The notes: generated by a model not told the origin, from the sequence alone. 64,000 nucleotides of DNA from Glandiceps talaboti (GCF_964340395.1 NC_135565.1:21164709-21228708), one strand, 5' to 3'. Positions 12,186-32,677 are shown, counted from the stretch's first letter. Translations and numbers: made by a program.

Positions 12186-14169
12186 AGAGACACACACACA
12201 CCCACACACACACACACTCTCTCCACAGATCCCCCCCACCCACCCACCCACCCACCCACCCACATACACACATAAAAACATCTCCATACACCTTCTTAGC
12301 TTCTACAATGTGACCTCATCTTAAAAAAGTGACTTTTTAAATTACTGTGGACACGCTAGTGCTTTTGAAAACCACAGAAACTTGTAGAATGTATGGTTTG
12401 ACATTGGAATGTTTGCATTATATACATATAAACAATGAAGTCTTTGACATGTACAATTTATTCTGACCACACAATGGATACCTTTTCTATGTATGTATGT
12501 ATGTATGTATGTATGTATGTATGTATGTATGTATGTATGTATGTATGTATGTATGTATGTATGTATGTATGTATGTATGTATGTATGTATGTATGTATGT
12601 ATGTATGTATGTATGTATGTATGTATGTATGTATGTATGTATGTATGTATGTATGTATGTATGTATGTATGTATGTATGTATGTATGTATGTATGTATGT
12701 ATGTATGTATGTATGTATGTATGTATGTATGTATGTATGTATGTATGTATGTATGTATGTATGTATGTATGTATGTATGTATGTATGTATGTATGTATGT
12801 ATGTATGTATGTATGTATGTATGTATGTATGTATGTATGTATGTATGTATGTATGTATGTATGTATGTATGTATGTATGTATGTATGTATGTATGTATGT
12901 ATGCATGTATGTACGTACATACGTACGTATACTATGTATGTATGTATGTATATATGTGTGTATGTATATATGTGTGTATGTGTGTGTATGTGTGTGTGTG
13001 TATGTGTACGTACGTATGTATGTGCATGTGTGTGTGTATCTGTAACGTGTCTGTACATACATGTACTAGTATTTTGCTTGTTCAAAAGATCAACACCACA
13101 GTATGGATAATTTATTCATTCAATTACATAACAACAAACAATTGAAACTGTTCCATGAGACCAATTTTGATAATATGATTGTAGACCCTAGGTGCTGAGG
13201 TGGATTATAATGTATTTAACAAACAGAAACAATGATATATATCATACATGATTACCTAAACTACCCTTGTCATCAAGTCATATATCCTGTTAAAGAATTA
13301 ATTACAAATTAATGACATTTTCAACAGCCTGAGTGTCTATGTAGCAAACTTAGACAAATAATTTAATTTTGATGTTACGTACGATGTTTGCAAACTATAA
13401 TTCATTCATGTAGTGATTATGGTTTGAAAATTAAAAAGATTGGAAAGGATTTATAAACAAAATAATACAATAGAACTGTTACATAATCTACCACAATTCA
13501 TTTTATTACGAACCAACAACCTAGAGTAGAGCAATGGAATATTCACAAGTCACCTATGACAGTCAGACACCAAAACAAATCCTGATTTTCAAAAGAAAAA
13601 AAAATGACCCGTCAACACAGACTTTAAATACCGACACACCTCCCCCCCCCCCCAACAAAAAAATGTTTAGTCAACCACAACCAGTACAAATTTGTATTCA
13701 AGGGCATTCAGATGGCTAATTTGTTGATTTATAATCGGTATTTAAAATGCAATGTATTTAATATGATACATGTATTGTTTTGTATCTGATAGGTTTGAGG
13801 GGAGGGGTGAGAACAGGGAGGGGTGAAAACGGGGAGGGGGCCTAACAACACAATTATATTCACGTAATTATTTATAAACATCACATGATGTGACACGTCT
13901 CTCTCCAGTACAAATTGAAAAAAAAATACTGATAAACAAAGTCAATAAATATGATACACTTCTATAAATGTGGAACTAATGAAAAGATAAGACGATAATA
14001 AAAATAATACCCACCAATTGTTCATATCGAGAAAAAACGCACAGCCTGCCGGGTTGAGTTGATTTCCCAATAATTTCTGAAATTCACTTATGAGTACTTC
14101 TTTGTCCGTTGTTCCCATGGAACTGAACTGCTGCATAAGTTCTTGGTCTAAGTCTGAATCTACCTCCAT
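7986..14169 (-). CDS. ILRUN: ILRUN (C6orf106) homologue, UBA-like and NBR1-like domain protein
   Basis: Six coding exons on the minus strand: 14169-14015, 11958-11804, 11453-11256, 10140-9976, 8833-8754 and 8090-7986. Together they give 285 aa (human is about 298) with all GT-AG junctions in phase. Exon 1 encodes the UBA-like start ([20 protein letters not shown], then [15 protein letters not shown]). Exons 2-4 encode the NBR1-like/FW domain ([49 protein letters not shown]). The last two exons are a Ser/Gln-rich low-complexity tail ending SGSNDFFS, divergent from vertebrates. The start ATG has a strong context (AAAATGG). In vertebrates ILRUN restrains IRF3-dependent antiviral and inflammatory transcription through p300/CBP and affects lipoprotein levels; a role here is inferred from homology. 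The introns carry long microsatellites and minisatellites. Confidence 0.95.
8117..8720. repeat. (AATC)n microsatellite, imperfect
   Basis: About 600 bp dominated by CAAT/AATC tetramers, with CCAA and CAGT variants and short unique interruptions. It lies in ILRUN intron 5, directly next to coding exon 6. Confidence 0.9.
8899..9064. repeat. Minisatellite, ~23-bp unit
   Basis: About seven copies of GGTAGCTACCTTAGTCTGT followed by ATAT or TTAT. The GGTAGCTACC core is a perfect palindrome. It lies in ILRUN intron 4. Confidence 0.85.
10432..10785. repeat. 25-bp minisatellite, about 14 copies
   Basis: The unit reads TCTGTTATGTGCACATGTCT then GTATG, containing the palindrome TGTGCACA. Because 25 is not a multiple of three, all three plus-strand frames stay open, which gives spurious ORFs. 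It lies in ILRUN intron 3. Confidence 0.95.
11025..11233. repeat. (GGAT)n, (GGTT)n and (GACA)n compound microsatellite
   Basis: GATG/GTTG-type tetramers run from about 11025 to 11180, followed by a clean (GACA)n tract to 11233. The tract ends about 23 bp before the ILRUN exon 3 donor at 11256. Confidence 0.9.
12079..12263. repeat. (TAA)n then (CA)n and (CCCA)n microsatellites
   Basis: (TAA)n runs over 12079-12117 and (CA)n over about 12148-12218, with a (GA) interruption, followed by (CCCA)n to 12263. It lies in ILRUN intron 1. Confidence 0.9.
12489..12903. repeat. Near-perfect (ATGT)n array, ~415 bp
   Basis: About 103 uninterrupted ATGT tetramers, followed to about 13040 by degenerate GT/ACGT-rich sequence. 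The purity implies recent expansion. It lies in ILRUN intron 1. Confidence 0.98.
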
Positions 14170-14889
14170 TTTGACATTTGGCTTACTGCAGCAGGGAGAG
14201 AGAAATACGGATTATGTTACAACGTATTTAAAAGGAAGACGCTAGCGACTGTAGTTCGAACTGTTGACATTCGCCATTACAAAAATTGGTGACGTCATCA
14301 ATTGCACCACGGCTGCGCAGTTGGCTCGTTCTGCGAATTTACCGAAATGCAATATGGGTGAACAGAATAAAAATCCAAAAGTCATGGTGATAAAATGTTT
14401 GCTTTCCACTGTTCCGGCCACACTTTGTTTGAATAGAAAATTCTAGTATAATTCTCTTTGAATGGACCAAAGTCAAATACTGATAATTAGGCCTAAAGGA
14501 AAAATTAACAACAATATTTTTGTGAAACTTAAACAATGCACAAATCGTTGCTTCAGAACTTATTAAAAGTTATTTTACATTTTATAAAATACACGGAAAA
14601 GTGTTGTCTTGTCACTTAAAAAGAAACAATTCACATTACACAAGACAAACATGAGATTAAACAACAGTAAGGGACAAATGACAAAATATAAAAAATAGTG
14701 TTAAAACTAAAACCGTTAAAATATTTAATCACGAAAGATACTGAACTGGCAGTTGACGTGTGAAGAAACGGTTTCTAAAATGCGCACACGAGTTATGGCA
14801 TTTTATTTGTACGTACAGTTCACGTAAATGTCACGTAAATGTCACCAAACACATCGCCAAGCATTGTATTTAACTCTCATATATATGAA
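14170..14889. promoter_or_regulatory. ILRUN upstream region
   Basis: The first 150 bp upstream of the ILRUN start (minus strand) is relatively CpG-rich, with GACGTCA (a CRE-like core) at about 14290 and CGTTGTAAC blocks. It should contain the ILRUN promoter. No TATA box in the expected place could be defined. The rest is featureless AT-rich DNA. Confidence 0.4.
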
Positions 14890-15111
14890 CACAGGGGCGT
14901 GTAATATTTCATAGATTGTTGTTTTCCAGGTCTACAGACTAAATATAACAACCTTTTGATTAATATATAATCCTACATGTAAGGGGTAGAGACTTCGTAG
15001 TATAGAGGTTGATACATTTGTAGCAGCATGATTCGTACGATATTTTCCTAAGAAAACGACATTCTAAGCAATAAGAAAACAACAATCTGTGAAATATTAC
15101 ACGCCCATGTG
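14890..15111. mobile_element. MITE family G, copy 1 (222 bp, 8-bp TSD)
   Basis: The termini CACAGGGGCGTGTAATATTT and, inverted, CACATGGGCGTGTAATATTT are flanked by a perfect 8-bp direct repeat, TATATGAA (14882-14889 and 15112-15119). The TSD length and CA(C)AGGGG-type end suggest a hAT-like element, which is an inference. A second copy is at 57002-57193. There is no ORF. Confidence 0.85.
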
Positions 15112-15572
15112 TATATGAATTAAACTCTCATATATATGAATAGGCTCAAAAATACTATAGAGATACCTAGAGATAGAGATAGACCCATAGGTTTATAATA
15201 CGCACCTAAAATTGCATCAAAAACTTTATTCAGTTTACTTAAATCAAAAGTATGGTGACTGTTGCACTCTTACTACTATTTTGGGTAGTGGATTTTGTGT
15301 CTAATTCTGGTAGGTAAGTGTTAGATATTTGACTCAACCTGGTCTATCACTCAACATATAAAATCACCGACGTTATTCATTCTAGTATGTAATGTACAAT
15401 AATATAAAACCCAAATTGAATCGAGTCATTCTCTCTCTGTGATGACGTCTTCAACTATCTTTACTAGTATCTGTCTGCTGCAAGTCATCCCTTTCGGATC
15501 TTCTCTAACCAAATGTTGTATGCTTTATTAGTTCTTTACATTGTAAATTTCGTGGTAGACAGTAGGTACACT

Positions 15573-15632
<60 letters not shown>

Positions 15633-16690
15633 TGGTGGTGGTGGTGGTGGTGGTGGTGGTGGTGGTGGTGGTGGCAGTTTTCAAATTGTAAATATTCACG
15701 TTTCTTTGACATGTAATCCATGCACACGGTTTGCACAGAATACAAAATGTCGCATGCTCGCAAACCAGAGCTGTTATTTCTTCCGCGACACTGCGAAACA
15801 TGTTGACGGCGCGTTTTGGACGGTGCCGTAAAAGAGACTGTGGTTTGCGACGATGAAAACGTCATCGTTCGGGTGCAACAAAGTGGTCATATTTTATGTT
15901 TTCTATGATCAGATCGACGGTATATTTACGGAAGCTGGCGACTTTTTGAATACAAATAACACCATCTATGGGTGGATCGATCAGATACGATAACATCACA
16001 ACTAAACGATAAGGTGGTGTCGGTACAGGGATGGTGGTATCTGGGTGAGAATTAGTTTATCACTTAAATTCGGAATCTTTAAGAAATCAAATACTCTATG
16101 TCTAACTTTTTCTAAGGGCATCCAGAAAGTTAGCTGCAATAATTGTAGCGTCTTGTTGCGTCACCAAACAGACGAAAAAACCCACAAAACCGCCAAAAGA
16201 CGCTACAGTTATTGCAGCTACCACAAAGTTAGAAGTCCGATTAGTAATAGAACGCATCACACACAGACACACACACTCTTATTATTTCATCGATAATCAA
16301 CTTTTAAGGTGTCACTTGACCGTTTCACATGTTATATATCATTGACCAAACTAATTAGTCTTCCCATAGTTCCATCTCCTTTAAATTGTATGGTGCTACA
16401 CTCATTGGCTACAAGAGACAAACCACTCACTAATTTCATATTAAAGTTGACTTTTTGGAGGAAGCTCTGTACTTGTAGATTCTGTGGACTTTGAGTTCTT
16501 CATAAAATGAACACACGCAGATACACATACAGACACTGATGCAGACATACACACAGACACTGATACACACAGTTAAGTTGGGACATACATCAGAGCCACA
16601 ATTAGTACATATTAAATTTTATTTAACAAAAACTTTGCATACTATTACTACAATAAAAATATTACAATGGACAGCCTATGTTCTTCAATG
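15112..16690. other. TYMS-ILRUN intergenic stretch
   Basis: It contains a (TAG)n/(TGG)n trinucleotide tract at 15573-15675 and a CpG-richer segment near 15780-15880. Minus-strand ORFs run into the trinucleotide tract from the latter, but they have no recognised domain. A short inverted match, GTTAGCTGCAATAA (about 16129) and TTATTGCAGCTA (about 16212), brackets a possible small foldback. Confidence 0.4.
15573..15675. repeat. (TAG)n/(TGG)n trinucleotide repeat
   Basis: About 19 TAG triplets pass into about 14 GGT triplets. On the minus strand it would encode polyTyr/polyHis or polyThr, but no gene supports this. Confidence 0.95.
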
Positions 16691-16699
16691 TTGTCAGTC

Positions 16700-17145
16700 T
16701 TGTTTTTTATCTTCTAACCCTCCCCCCCAACTTCTTGTTCTCTTATATCTTCCAACCCCCCCCCCCCCAACCCCCACTTCTTGTTCTCTTATCTTCTACC
16801 CCCTCCCCCAACTTCTTGTTCTCTTATATCCCCCCAACTTCTTGTTCTCTTATATCTTCCACCCCCCCAACCTGTTGTTCTCTTATCTTCTACCCCCCCC
16901 CCCCAACTTCTTGTTCTCTTATATCTTCCACCCCCCAACCTGTTGTTCTCTTATCTTCTACCCCCCCCCCAACTTCTTGTTCTCTTATTCTTCCAACTCC
17001 CAACCCCCACTTCTTGTTCTCTTATCTTCTAACCCCCCCCCCCCCCCCTCGTTTTTTTTTTTACCTTCAACCCCCTCTCACCCCCACATTGTTCTTTTAT
17101 CTTCAATCTCATCCCTATCCTTTTAGTCTCACCATGTGCAGGGGT
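16700..17145. repeat. Pyrimidine-only tandem repeat (~27-36-bp unit)
   Basis: Units of CTTCTTGTTCTCTTATATCT and TCCACCCCCCAAC recur about ten times. The plus strand is almost purely pyrimidine with long C runs. Spurious Pro/Ser/Leu-rich ORFs cross it. The strand asymmetry favours triplex (H-DNA) formation. Confidence 0.9.
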
Positions 17146-17517
17146 TTTTTTTTTACTCATTCCTTGTGTTAATTTTATGAATTTATTATACCAAAATATA
17201 ATTGCATAGTTATAAATTGTTAGATCAATACCTGATTATCCATAGTTACACTTGGGTAAACTTGTATAAAAGTTTTCATAAATATATATTGATGATTTCA
17301 GTTTTGAAGCAGCTGATCATAGTAGTCTAGTATCATAACTTACACCATTGATAACCAGGGTATTTATTATTTACAAGTGGTATTTTGGAATAACATGACA
17401 ATTAACTATCATAAATAACTGATTTCTATGGTAATACATAGTTGTTTCCATGGTAACAGTAATTCTTGCAGTTGTGTTTGATAAGTTATTGCCATGTCGA
17501 TATCTAGAAGTAGTTTG

Positions 17518-17583
17518 GTACAATCTTTATACACTAACAGCCATTGCCATGGTGATCTTTGAATAAGTGGTTTGGTACAATCT

Positions 17584-17613
<30 letters not shown>
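17518..17613 (-). repeat. Tandem duplication of the TYMS stop-codon region
   Basis: The segment around the TYMS stop (17569-17613: CAAAGATCACCATGGCAATG and on through GCTGTATAAAGATTGTACC) is repeated just downstream at 17518-17561 with a 4-bp insertion. The second copy re-encodes the C-terminal MAMAV within the 3' UTR. Confidence 0.8.
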
Positions 17614-22394
<4,781 letters not shown>

Positions 22395-23063
22395 CTAAGT
22401 TCTTAACTGATCCAAATTATGTGTATTAATGACATACATGTTGTTGGCTGAACGGTTCCCAGGGTCCATAACATAGTTTATAGAACCGTAGTCCTGTGTC
22501 TCCAAGTCACACTGTTTGCATAATGTTAATATATGGCCACATTGTTTCTTTAACGTATTTCCTACAAGATCGGCATCTCCTCGGATAACATTAGGATTAA
22601 CAATATTCCTGTTTGGCCTATGAAAGGCAGCAGTATATTTAGTTCCGATTTTTATGGACAATAGCCAAGATTTCAAGGTATTCCAAGAGCTTTGCCAGCA
22701 CATAATATTAAGTACTTTATAATCATCACGCCTGTCACAGTAACTTGGTTGTTTCAATGTTGAAATCTGACCAGGGGTTCTTCTTTCGATAGGCTTCACC
22801 TCTGTTTTGTCTCTGCACTCATAAGGCCATACGAAGCTCACATTATCAATGAATGTGCCAACCAATGCTCGACAGCGCAATAAACCATTCCAAGTTTTGA
22901 GGTAACTAATGGGTCGCTGGATTAGTCTCATTTTTGTTTGCATTGTTGACTTACTTATAGATGTGATGCTCATAGGGTGCGACACCACACCTTGCATGCA
23001 TTGAACTCGCTCAGTCACTCCATCATAATTATCCACACTGTGAGTGTGACCTTTCCATGACAT
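22395..23063 (-). CDS. Intronless ORF, 222 aa, function unknown
   Basis: An open frame starts at ATG 23063 (MSWKGHTHSV) and ends at TAG 22395. Over 220 codons without a stop in AT-rich DNA, and in a non-repetitive region, makes coding likely. I do not recognise the family. Composition is ordinary for a soluble protein, with 9 Cys spread along it, no signal peptide, no clear transmembrane segment and no low-complexity tract. A basic segment (ECRDKTEVKPIERRTPGQ) lies in the middle, and the C-terminal third has a Cys cluster (CGHILTLCKQCD). It lies upstream of TYMS on the same strand and head-to-head with RPS16, 1.35 kb away. It could also be one large exon of a longer gene or a retrocopy. Confidence 0.6.
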   Translation of the reverse strand: MSWKGHTHSVDNYDGVTERVQCMQGVVSHPMSITSISKSTMQTKMRLIQRPISYLKTWNGLLRCRALVGTFIDNVSFVWPYECRDKTEVKPIERRTPGQISTLKQPSYCDRRDDYKVLNIMCWQSSWNTLKSWLLSIKIGTKYTAAFHRPNRNIVNPNVIRGDADLVGNTLKKQCGHILTLCKQCDLETQDYGSINYVMDPGNRSANNMYVINTHNLDQLRT

Positions 23064-24410
23064 CAACTCGCCACTGATGTGCGCCCTCTATTGGCCATAT
23101 GTGAATTCCCTGAAACTTTCTTTTTACTACATAATACACATACATATTGTCAATAAATCATAGATCTTGTACGGAACTATTACCAAGTTTCCAGATTAAC
23201 ATAAAGCTGAAGAAAATGATATGATAAATGGGAATGGGGTGTGTAAATGTATACTTTTGGTCTACATCACAGAATGAGTTTATTGAAATTTTTCAAGATA
23301 TCAAACTTGATGATGTCATCATTGGCCTTGCAATAAAATTCAACGGCTATGGCATGAGTCAAATGTGTTGAACAAAATAAAAATTCTTACAAACTTTTCG
23401 AAGGAAAAGAGCATAATAACTACCACATAGCACATCTGACGAAATATCTTTTTTAGAGTAGAGGAACATCAACTCCGGGCATGTAAAATAACTATATACC
23501 TACACTGGCATACGTATACCCCAAGAGTAAATATTTTGCAACATGTGCACAAACCAGTCTGTTGGCAGTGAAATCCATGCTTAGCTTGAATGTAAAAATA
23601 AATCAATAAATCGTGCTCAAAATCAAATTCACTTTGTTGATGAAATATCCACATACATTGAATTTGAAACCATTACTAAATTAACAAATATTGAGATATT
23701 CAAAACATAGTTCTGTTGAGTTATAACTTGCCAACAGCCTGGGGAAGTTTGTTAGCAAAATACTTCACGAAAACAAACTTTACAAAAACAAAAACTGTAT
23801 TTAATAAATTGTATTCGAATTCCTACTAAGTTAGTTTACATGTGTTGTACCTTAGTATAAATACTAATACTAGTAATATCCGGGGGATGTAGCATCCATG
23901 GTAAGTATATCCTCGAGTCTTGACCATTTGGATGTCTATGGTAAAACGTCTGAATCAGTGCTATTTAATACCATTTTCACACCAATAGATAAATATTGTC
24001 AATGGAAACAGATACATTACACGATTTGTTCAGCTTAAAAATAAGTTATCGTTCTGTGCATTCATATGCAACACTAAATCCACAGTAACTTATGGTTTGG
24101 AGGGACAAGCACTCGACGACCGGACCTGGATTTCTACATATATACTCGACTAAAATCACCTAAAAGAATACTAGTGCATGCTACCTACCTCTGTTTATAT
24201 TTGTACCGATGAGATGAACTTACAATTCAAGAATGTACTGTACAGACTACCAGGATTGCCAATCAAAAAGTTCGGCAAAACTTTTGTTTTGTGTCCCACT
24301 GCAGGGTCAAAGTGCATCGGATTTGGGCGCGCTTTCTTCAAATCCAACTACGCCCTCTGTAGCTATTGTGGGAGAGCTCCTTTGAGGTCAGCGATAGAAA
24401 CCCGTTCAGT
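23064..24410. promoter_or_regulatory. Divergent intergenic region between the unknown ORF and RPS16
   Basis: It contains a CTCF-like sequence on the minus strand, CCAATAGAGGGCGC (23081-23094), 18 bp upstream of the ORF start. The rest is AT-rich with no recognised gene. ORFs at 23469-23654 and 24178-24438 show no family resemblance and are treated as chance. Confidence 0.4.
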
Positions 24411-24461
24411 GACCTCTTTCTGCTCTCACTCACCGTGAGTTACATGGTCAATCATGGATCG
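24411..24461 (+). promoter_or_regulatory. RPS16 transcription start (TOP-like) and 5' UTR exon
   Basis: CCTCTTTCTGCTCTC at 24413-24427 is a pyrimidine tract typical of ribosomal-protein mRNA starts (TOP motif). A noncoding first exon would end at a donor such as CACC/GTGAGT (24434) or ATCG/GTAAGG (24461) and splice to the acceptor TTCTTCCAG ending at 24571, one base before ATG. Use of the second donor with ATG 24455 would add MDR in frame to the protein; the standard 146-aa start is preferred. Confidence 0.55.
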
Positions 24462-24572
24462 GTAAGGAAAATACCCCCGAAATATCTGCTACATGTATTT
24501 TTTAAAGTCAATATTTATGTGAATTAAAGAAATATTCCTTATTTAACAACTGATTACTTAATTTCTTCCAGA

Positions 24573-29267
<4,695 letters not shown>

Positions 29268-29318
29268 CTTCTTATGTTTCTATTGTATTTGTTTTTACAA
29301 TGATGGAAAAAAGGAGCA

Positions 29319-29324
29319 AATAAA
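29319..29324 (+). terminator. RPS16 polyadenylation signal
   Basis: AATAAA lies 52 bp after the stop codon, in AGCAAATAAAGTC. The very short 3' UTR is typical of ribosomal protein genes. Confidence 0.75.
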
Positions 29325-29429
29325 GTCAAACTGATTTCTGGACAATTTTGAGTTGGTACAGTACTGAATATATGATTTGTAGGGGGTTGATGATGAATGA
29401 TTGTCATGTTGGCTGAGTTTCTGTAGTGC

Positions 29430-30265
29430 TACAGCAATGTCTGTGTGTGTGTGTGTGTGTGTGTGAATGAAAACTGGACTGATCACCAAAAAAATTTTTT
29501 TTTCCAAAACTACTGGGCAGATTGGGCTGAAATTTACTATGGATGCATTTGGGAATGTGTAGATGAAGTATTTACATGATGATCAGTGATGTGCAATTTA
29601 TTAGGTCTAAGAATGTCAATTTTTGGTTTTAAAAAACTTATCTCAGAAACTACCCATTGAATGGGGCTGAAATTTTGTGGGGATGTTTCCGAAGGTGGTA
29701 TTCTGCAGAAATTTTTTTTCAAAATAGTTGGGCACAATTGGCCCAAGCAACCTTGACCATTCCCTTAGTCGAATGGTGCATATTGCAAAACTAATGCGGA
29801 TGGATAGGTATGTGGATAAACATTCAAAAAATGTATGCAGATATGCCTAGCAACAGCCAGATGATAGCAAAGGTAATGGATAGGTAGGCAAGTGAGTAAT
29901 GATTCAAAAATGTATGGAAATATGCCTAGCAACAAGACCATGCCCATAGCAACAACCAAATGATGGTGTATATTACAAAGATAATAAGGATTAATGGACA
30001 TTCCAAAAATGGACATGTATATACCTAACAACAAGTCCATGCCCATAACAACAGCCAAATGATGTATATTGCAAAGGGATTGATAAACATCGAAACAATG
30101 AATGCACATATGCCTAGCAACAAGACCATGCCCATAGCAACAATGAAATGGTGATGTATGTTGCAAAAATAACAACATGGATGGTTAGACAAGTGGATAA
30201 ATTGTTATATTGACCAAGTAGTGACGATACTGCTCATACCAACAGTAAAATTATGGTATATATAA
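29430..30265. repeat. Degenerate ~110-bp repeats downstream of RPS16
   Basis: Blocks such as ATGCCTAGCAACAAGACCAT, GCCCATAGCAACA, AAATGATG and TATTGCAAA recur four to five times with variable spacing. Preceding them are GGGCTGAAATTTACTATGG and GGGGCTGAAATTTTGTGGGG, a related duplicated block. A (GT)n tract lies at 29441-29463. No gene was found. Confidence 0.7.
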
Positions 30266-32098
30266 ACATTTAAAAAATACCACAAATTATTCCACTGTGC
30301 TGCAATGCCATTGGCGATATTTTTAAAATCCATTTTAATGTCTGTTTATAGAGGGATGTAGTGACTATATTGGTAACAGAATCTTGTTTAAGTTTAGACA
30401 GGGGTCATTTATGACATGGTGAATCTGAGAACGAGGTGAATTTACTCAAAGTAAACATCTAGAAGTTTCAACCAGGCTACCTTCATACTACTCAGATCTA
30501 ACAAATAATGGACATGGAAACGTAAGCTTAAGCATTTAAGTTGAATATACAACAATAAAATCAGCAAACGTTTCAAATAAATGACTTTTTTATGGCTAAA
30601 CCAAGACATGCTATGGCCCTCCCTATTCTGTGTGTTGTAGTGAGTCTATGTCCTGTGTCTTTGGTCTTTGGTCTGTCTCAGATGAATGTCAGATCGGTCG
30701 TATTTTTTTCATATTTATTTTCGCATATTTATTGATTTCACCAGGAAATTAAAAAAAAACCCCATACATAACAAATAAATTAACAAAATATATAAATATT
30801 CAATCAAATACATCAATAATTACATGGACCTGGTGGGGGTTGTAGAAATAGTTCTACAGAAATAGTTCTATATTGCATACACAAAACTGTACTTCCATTG
30901 TGTACTGACATTTGAACTGCCACTAACTATACTGACATAATATTAGACTAACAACTATGTCAATTATTAAGTGTTGCAGGTAGAACGATTACTGTTGTAA
31001 TTGCATGACAAAGTATTCTAGCCATGCGGGGGCGTCATACGTAAATGCATGTCAATCAGGTTGGTTTCGTCATGGCCTCGTCAACTTCAAGATAACATGT
31101 TTGTGTGCATGTATGATTGACACATAGACACATTTTCGTGTTAATATCCTTGGGTTCGTGTTGCATGCAGGATAAACAAATTACTGTGTATTATACCTCT
31201 TCACAGTCACTGGCTAGGAGGTAGAGTGGTTTTGACAATTAATGTAATCAACAGTTGTATCAGCTTGAGTGGCGCGGTGTAACTTAGAATGGAACTAAAG
31301 TGTTCGTCCCTGTAGAATAGTGTAACACTGCATGGTTGAATAGTTGTGGTATTAAGAATAAATTGCATAGCTTTGAAACTTTGATATATGTATGCTGCAT
31401 GGTGGTATTGAGAACTAATCGTATAGTTTGAAACCTTGACACAAGTATTGCACTCATGTACACGAAATGCTGAGTTCACAAGACGTCATTTGAATAAATT
31501 AACCTAAAAAGCGATTTATGCAGTGGTAGAAAAAATATCAGGTAACGTGTTATATCAAATGACACATTATCGCAAATAATAGGCATTTAAGAAAAACAAG
31601 TTTCCTAGTATATCTGTTGACGTCACTCAAGAATTAAATCACAATGAAACCAGGGTGGCCGTGTTGTGATGTTATACACAATGTATTTTGAATAGCTTAT
31701 ATTTACTGAAACTGCAAAATTTATTCCAATATCATAATGTCTTGATTTGATATTCCTAGTAATATTGATACCGTGGGTGTTACAGATTGATTTTGTTAAA
31801 CAAATGATGATATCGATCTTACGTTTAATGGACTAACGATCTGTAACGTCACGTGACGTGACGACTAAAATGTATCTTTTGCTTTATAGTATAATACATT
31901 CATCCGGGGTGTTTATTGTAAAAGTTAAATATTAAAACATGTGGAAACATTCCCAGGGTTTGGACATGTTATCTGTGTCTTATGGGTGGTAGCATTGTTT
32001 GTCTGTTGTTCAACCTAATGACCCTTTCACGAACCGCCATTTTTCTTGTTACAAAATACGAATCTATACATAGTATAATACATTGAAAACGAATCGTT
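30266..32098. other. Gene-less stretch
   Basis: AT-rich unique sequence. A palindromic CGTCACGTGACG (about 31848-31859) combines CRE-like and E-box cores. A short duplication, GAAATAGTTCTACAG/GAAATAGTTCTA, lies near 30846-30870. I see no exon here. Confidence 0.4.
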
Positions 32099-32192
32099 AT
32101 GGCATCTATGAATATCAACACATGGTCATATATTATTTTTGTTTTTTGTGTTGTTGGGTCGAAAGTACAGTCAGGCTTTTATTCCGGAACCT
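32099..32192 (+). CDS. Candidate signal-peptide exon (possibly first exon of the lectin gene)
   Basis: ATG 32099, with an in-frame TGA 15 bp upstream, begins MASMNINTWSYIIFVFCVVG followed by SKVQSGFYSGT. This is a textbook signal peptide (hydrophobic core WSYIIFVFCVVG, likely cleavage after VQS). A donor CCT/GTAAAC would end the exon in phase 1, the phase required by the acceptor of the PAN exon at 46904. The intron would be 14.7 kb. The donor is weak, and no transcript links the two, so the pairing is inference. It could instead start an unrelated gene or be a relic. Confidence 0.4.
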
Positions 32193-32445
32193 GTAAACTC
32201 ATTTATGATAGACCTGTAAACGGGGTTTATACGATAAACCTGTAAATAACACATTTATACGATAAACCTTTAAACACGTTTATATGATAAACCTTTAAAC
32301 ACGTTTATATGATAAACCTTTAAACACGTTTATATGATAAACCTTTAAACACGTTTATATGATAAACCTTTAAACACGTTTATATGATAAACCTTTAAAC
32401 ACGTTTATATGATAAACCTTTAAACACGTTTATATGATAAACCTG
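32191..32445. repeat. 25-bp minisatellite, ~9 copies
   Basis: The unit ACGTTTATATGATAAACCTT then TAAAC is almost perfect over the last seven copies. The first three units are divergent and begin ACCTGTAAAC, so the array starts at the putative donor of the signal-peptide exon. Confidence 0.95.
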
Positions 32446-32621
32446 CTAGTCAGTGCTGGTACTTCGTACACTTGCTTGATGTCCGTGTGTAAATAATAGT
32501 GAAAGCGGTACGGCCCATACACAGCATTGGTCATTTTGTAGACAGTAACACTTGGTTGACATTTTAATTGAATGTATTTTTGTTATCATGGTTCGTATTA
32601 TTTTTAAAGTGAATTTAACAA

Positions 32622-32623
32622 TT

Positions 32624-32677
<54 letters not shown>
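32622..32677. repeat. (TTG)n microsatellite
   Basis: About 18 perfect TTG triplets. On the minus strand it would read polyAsn, which is spurious. Confidence 0.95.

Noticed and set aside
15505-15865. Minus-strand ORFs running into poly-Thr/poly-His
   Set aside because: They depend on the (TAG)n/(TGG)n tract. The non-repeat part has no recognised domain or splice context.
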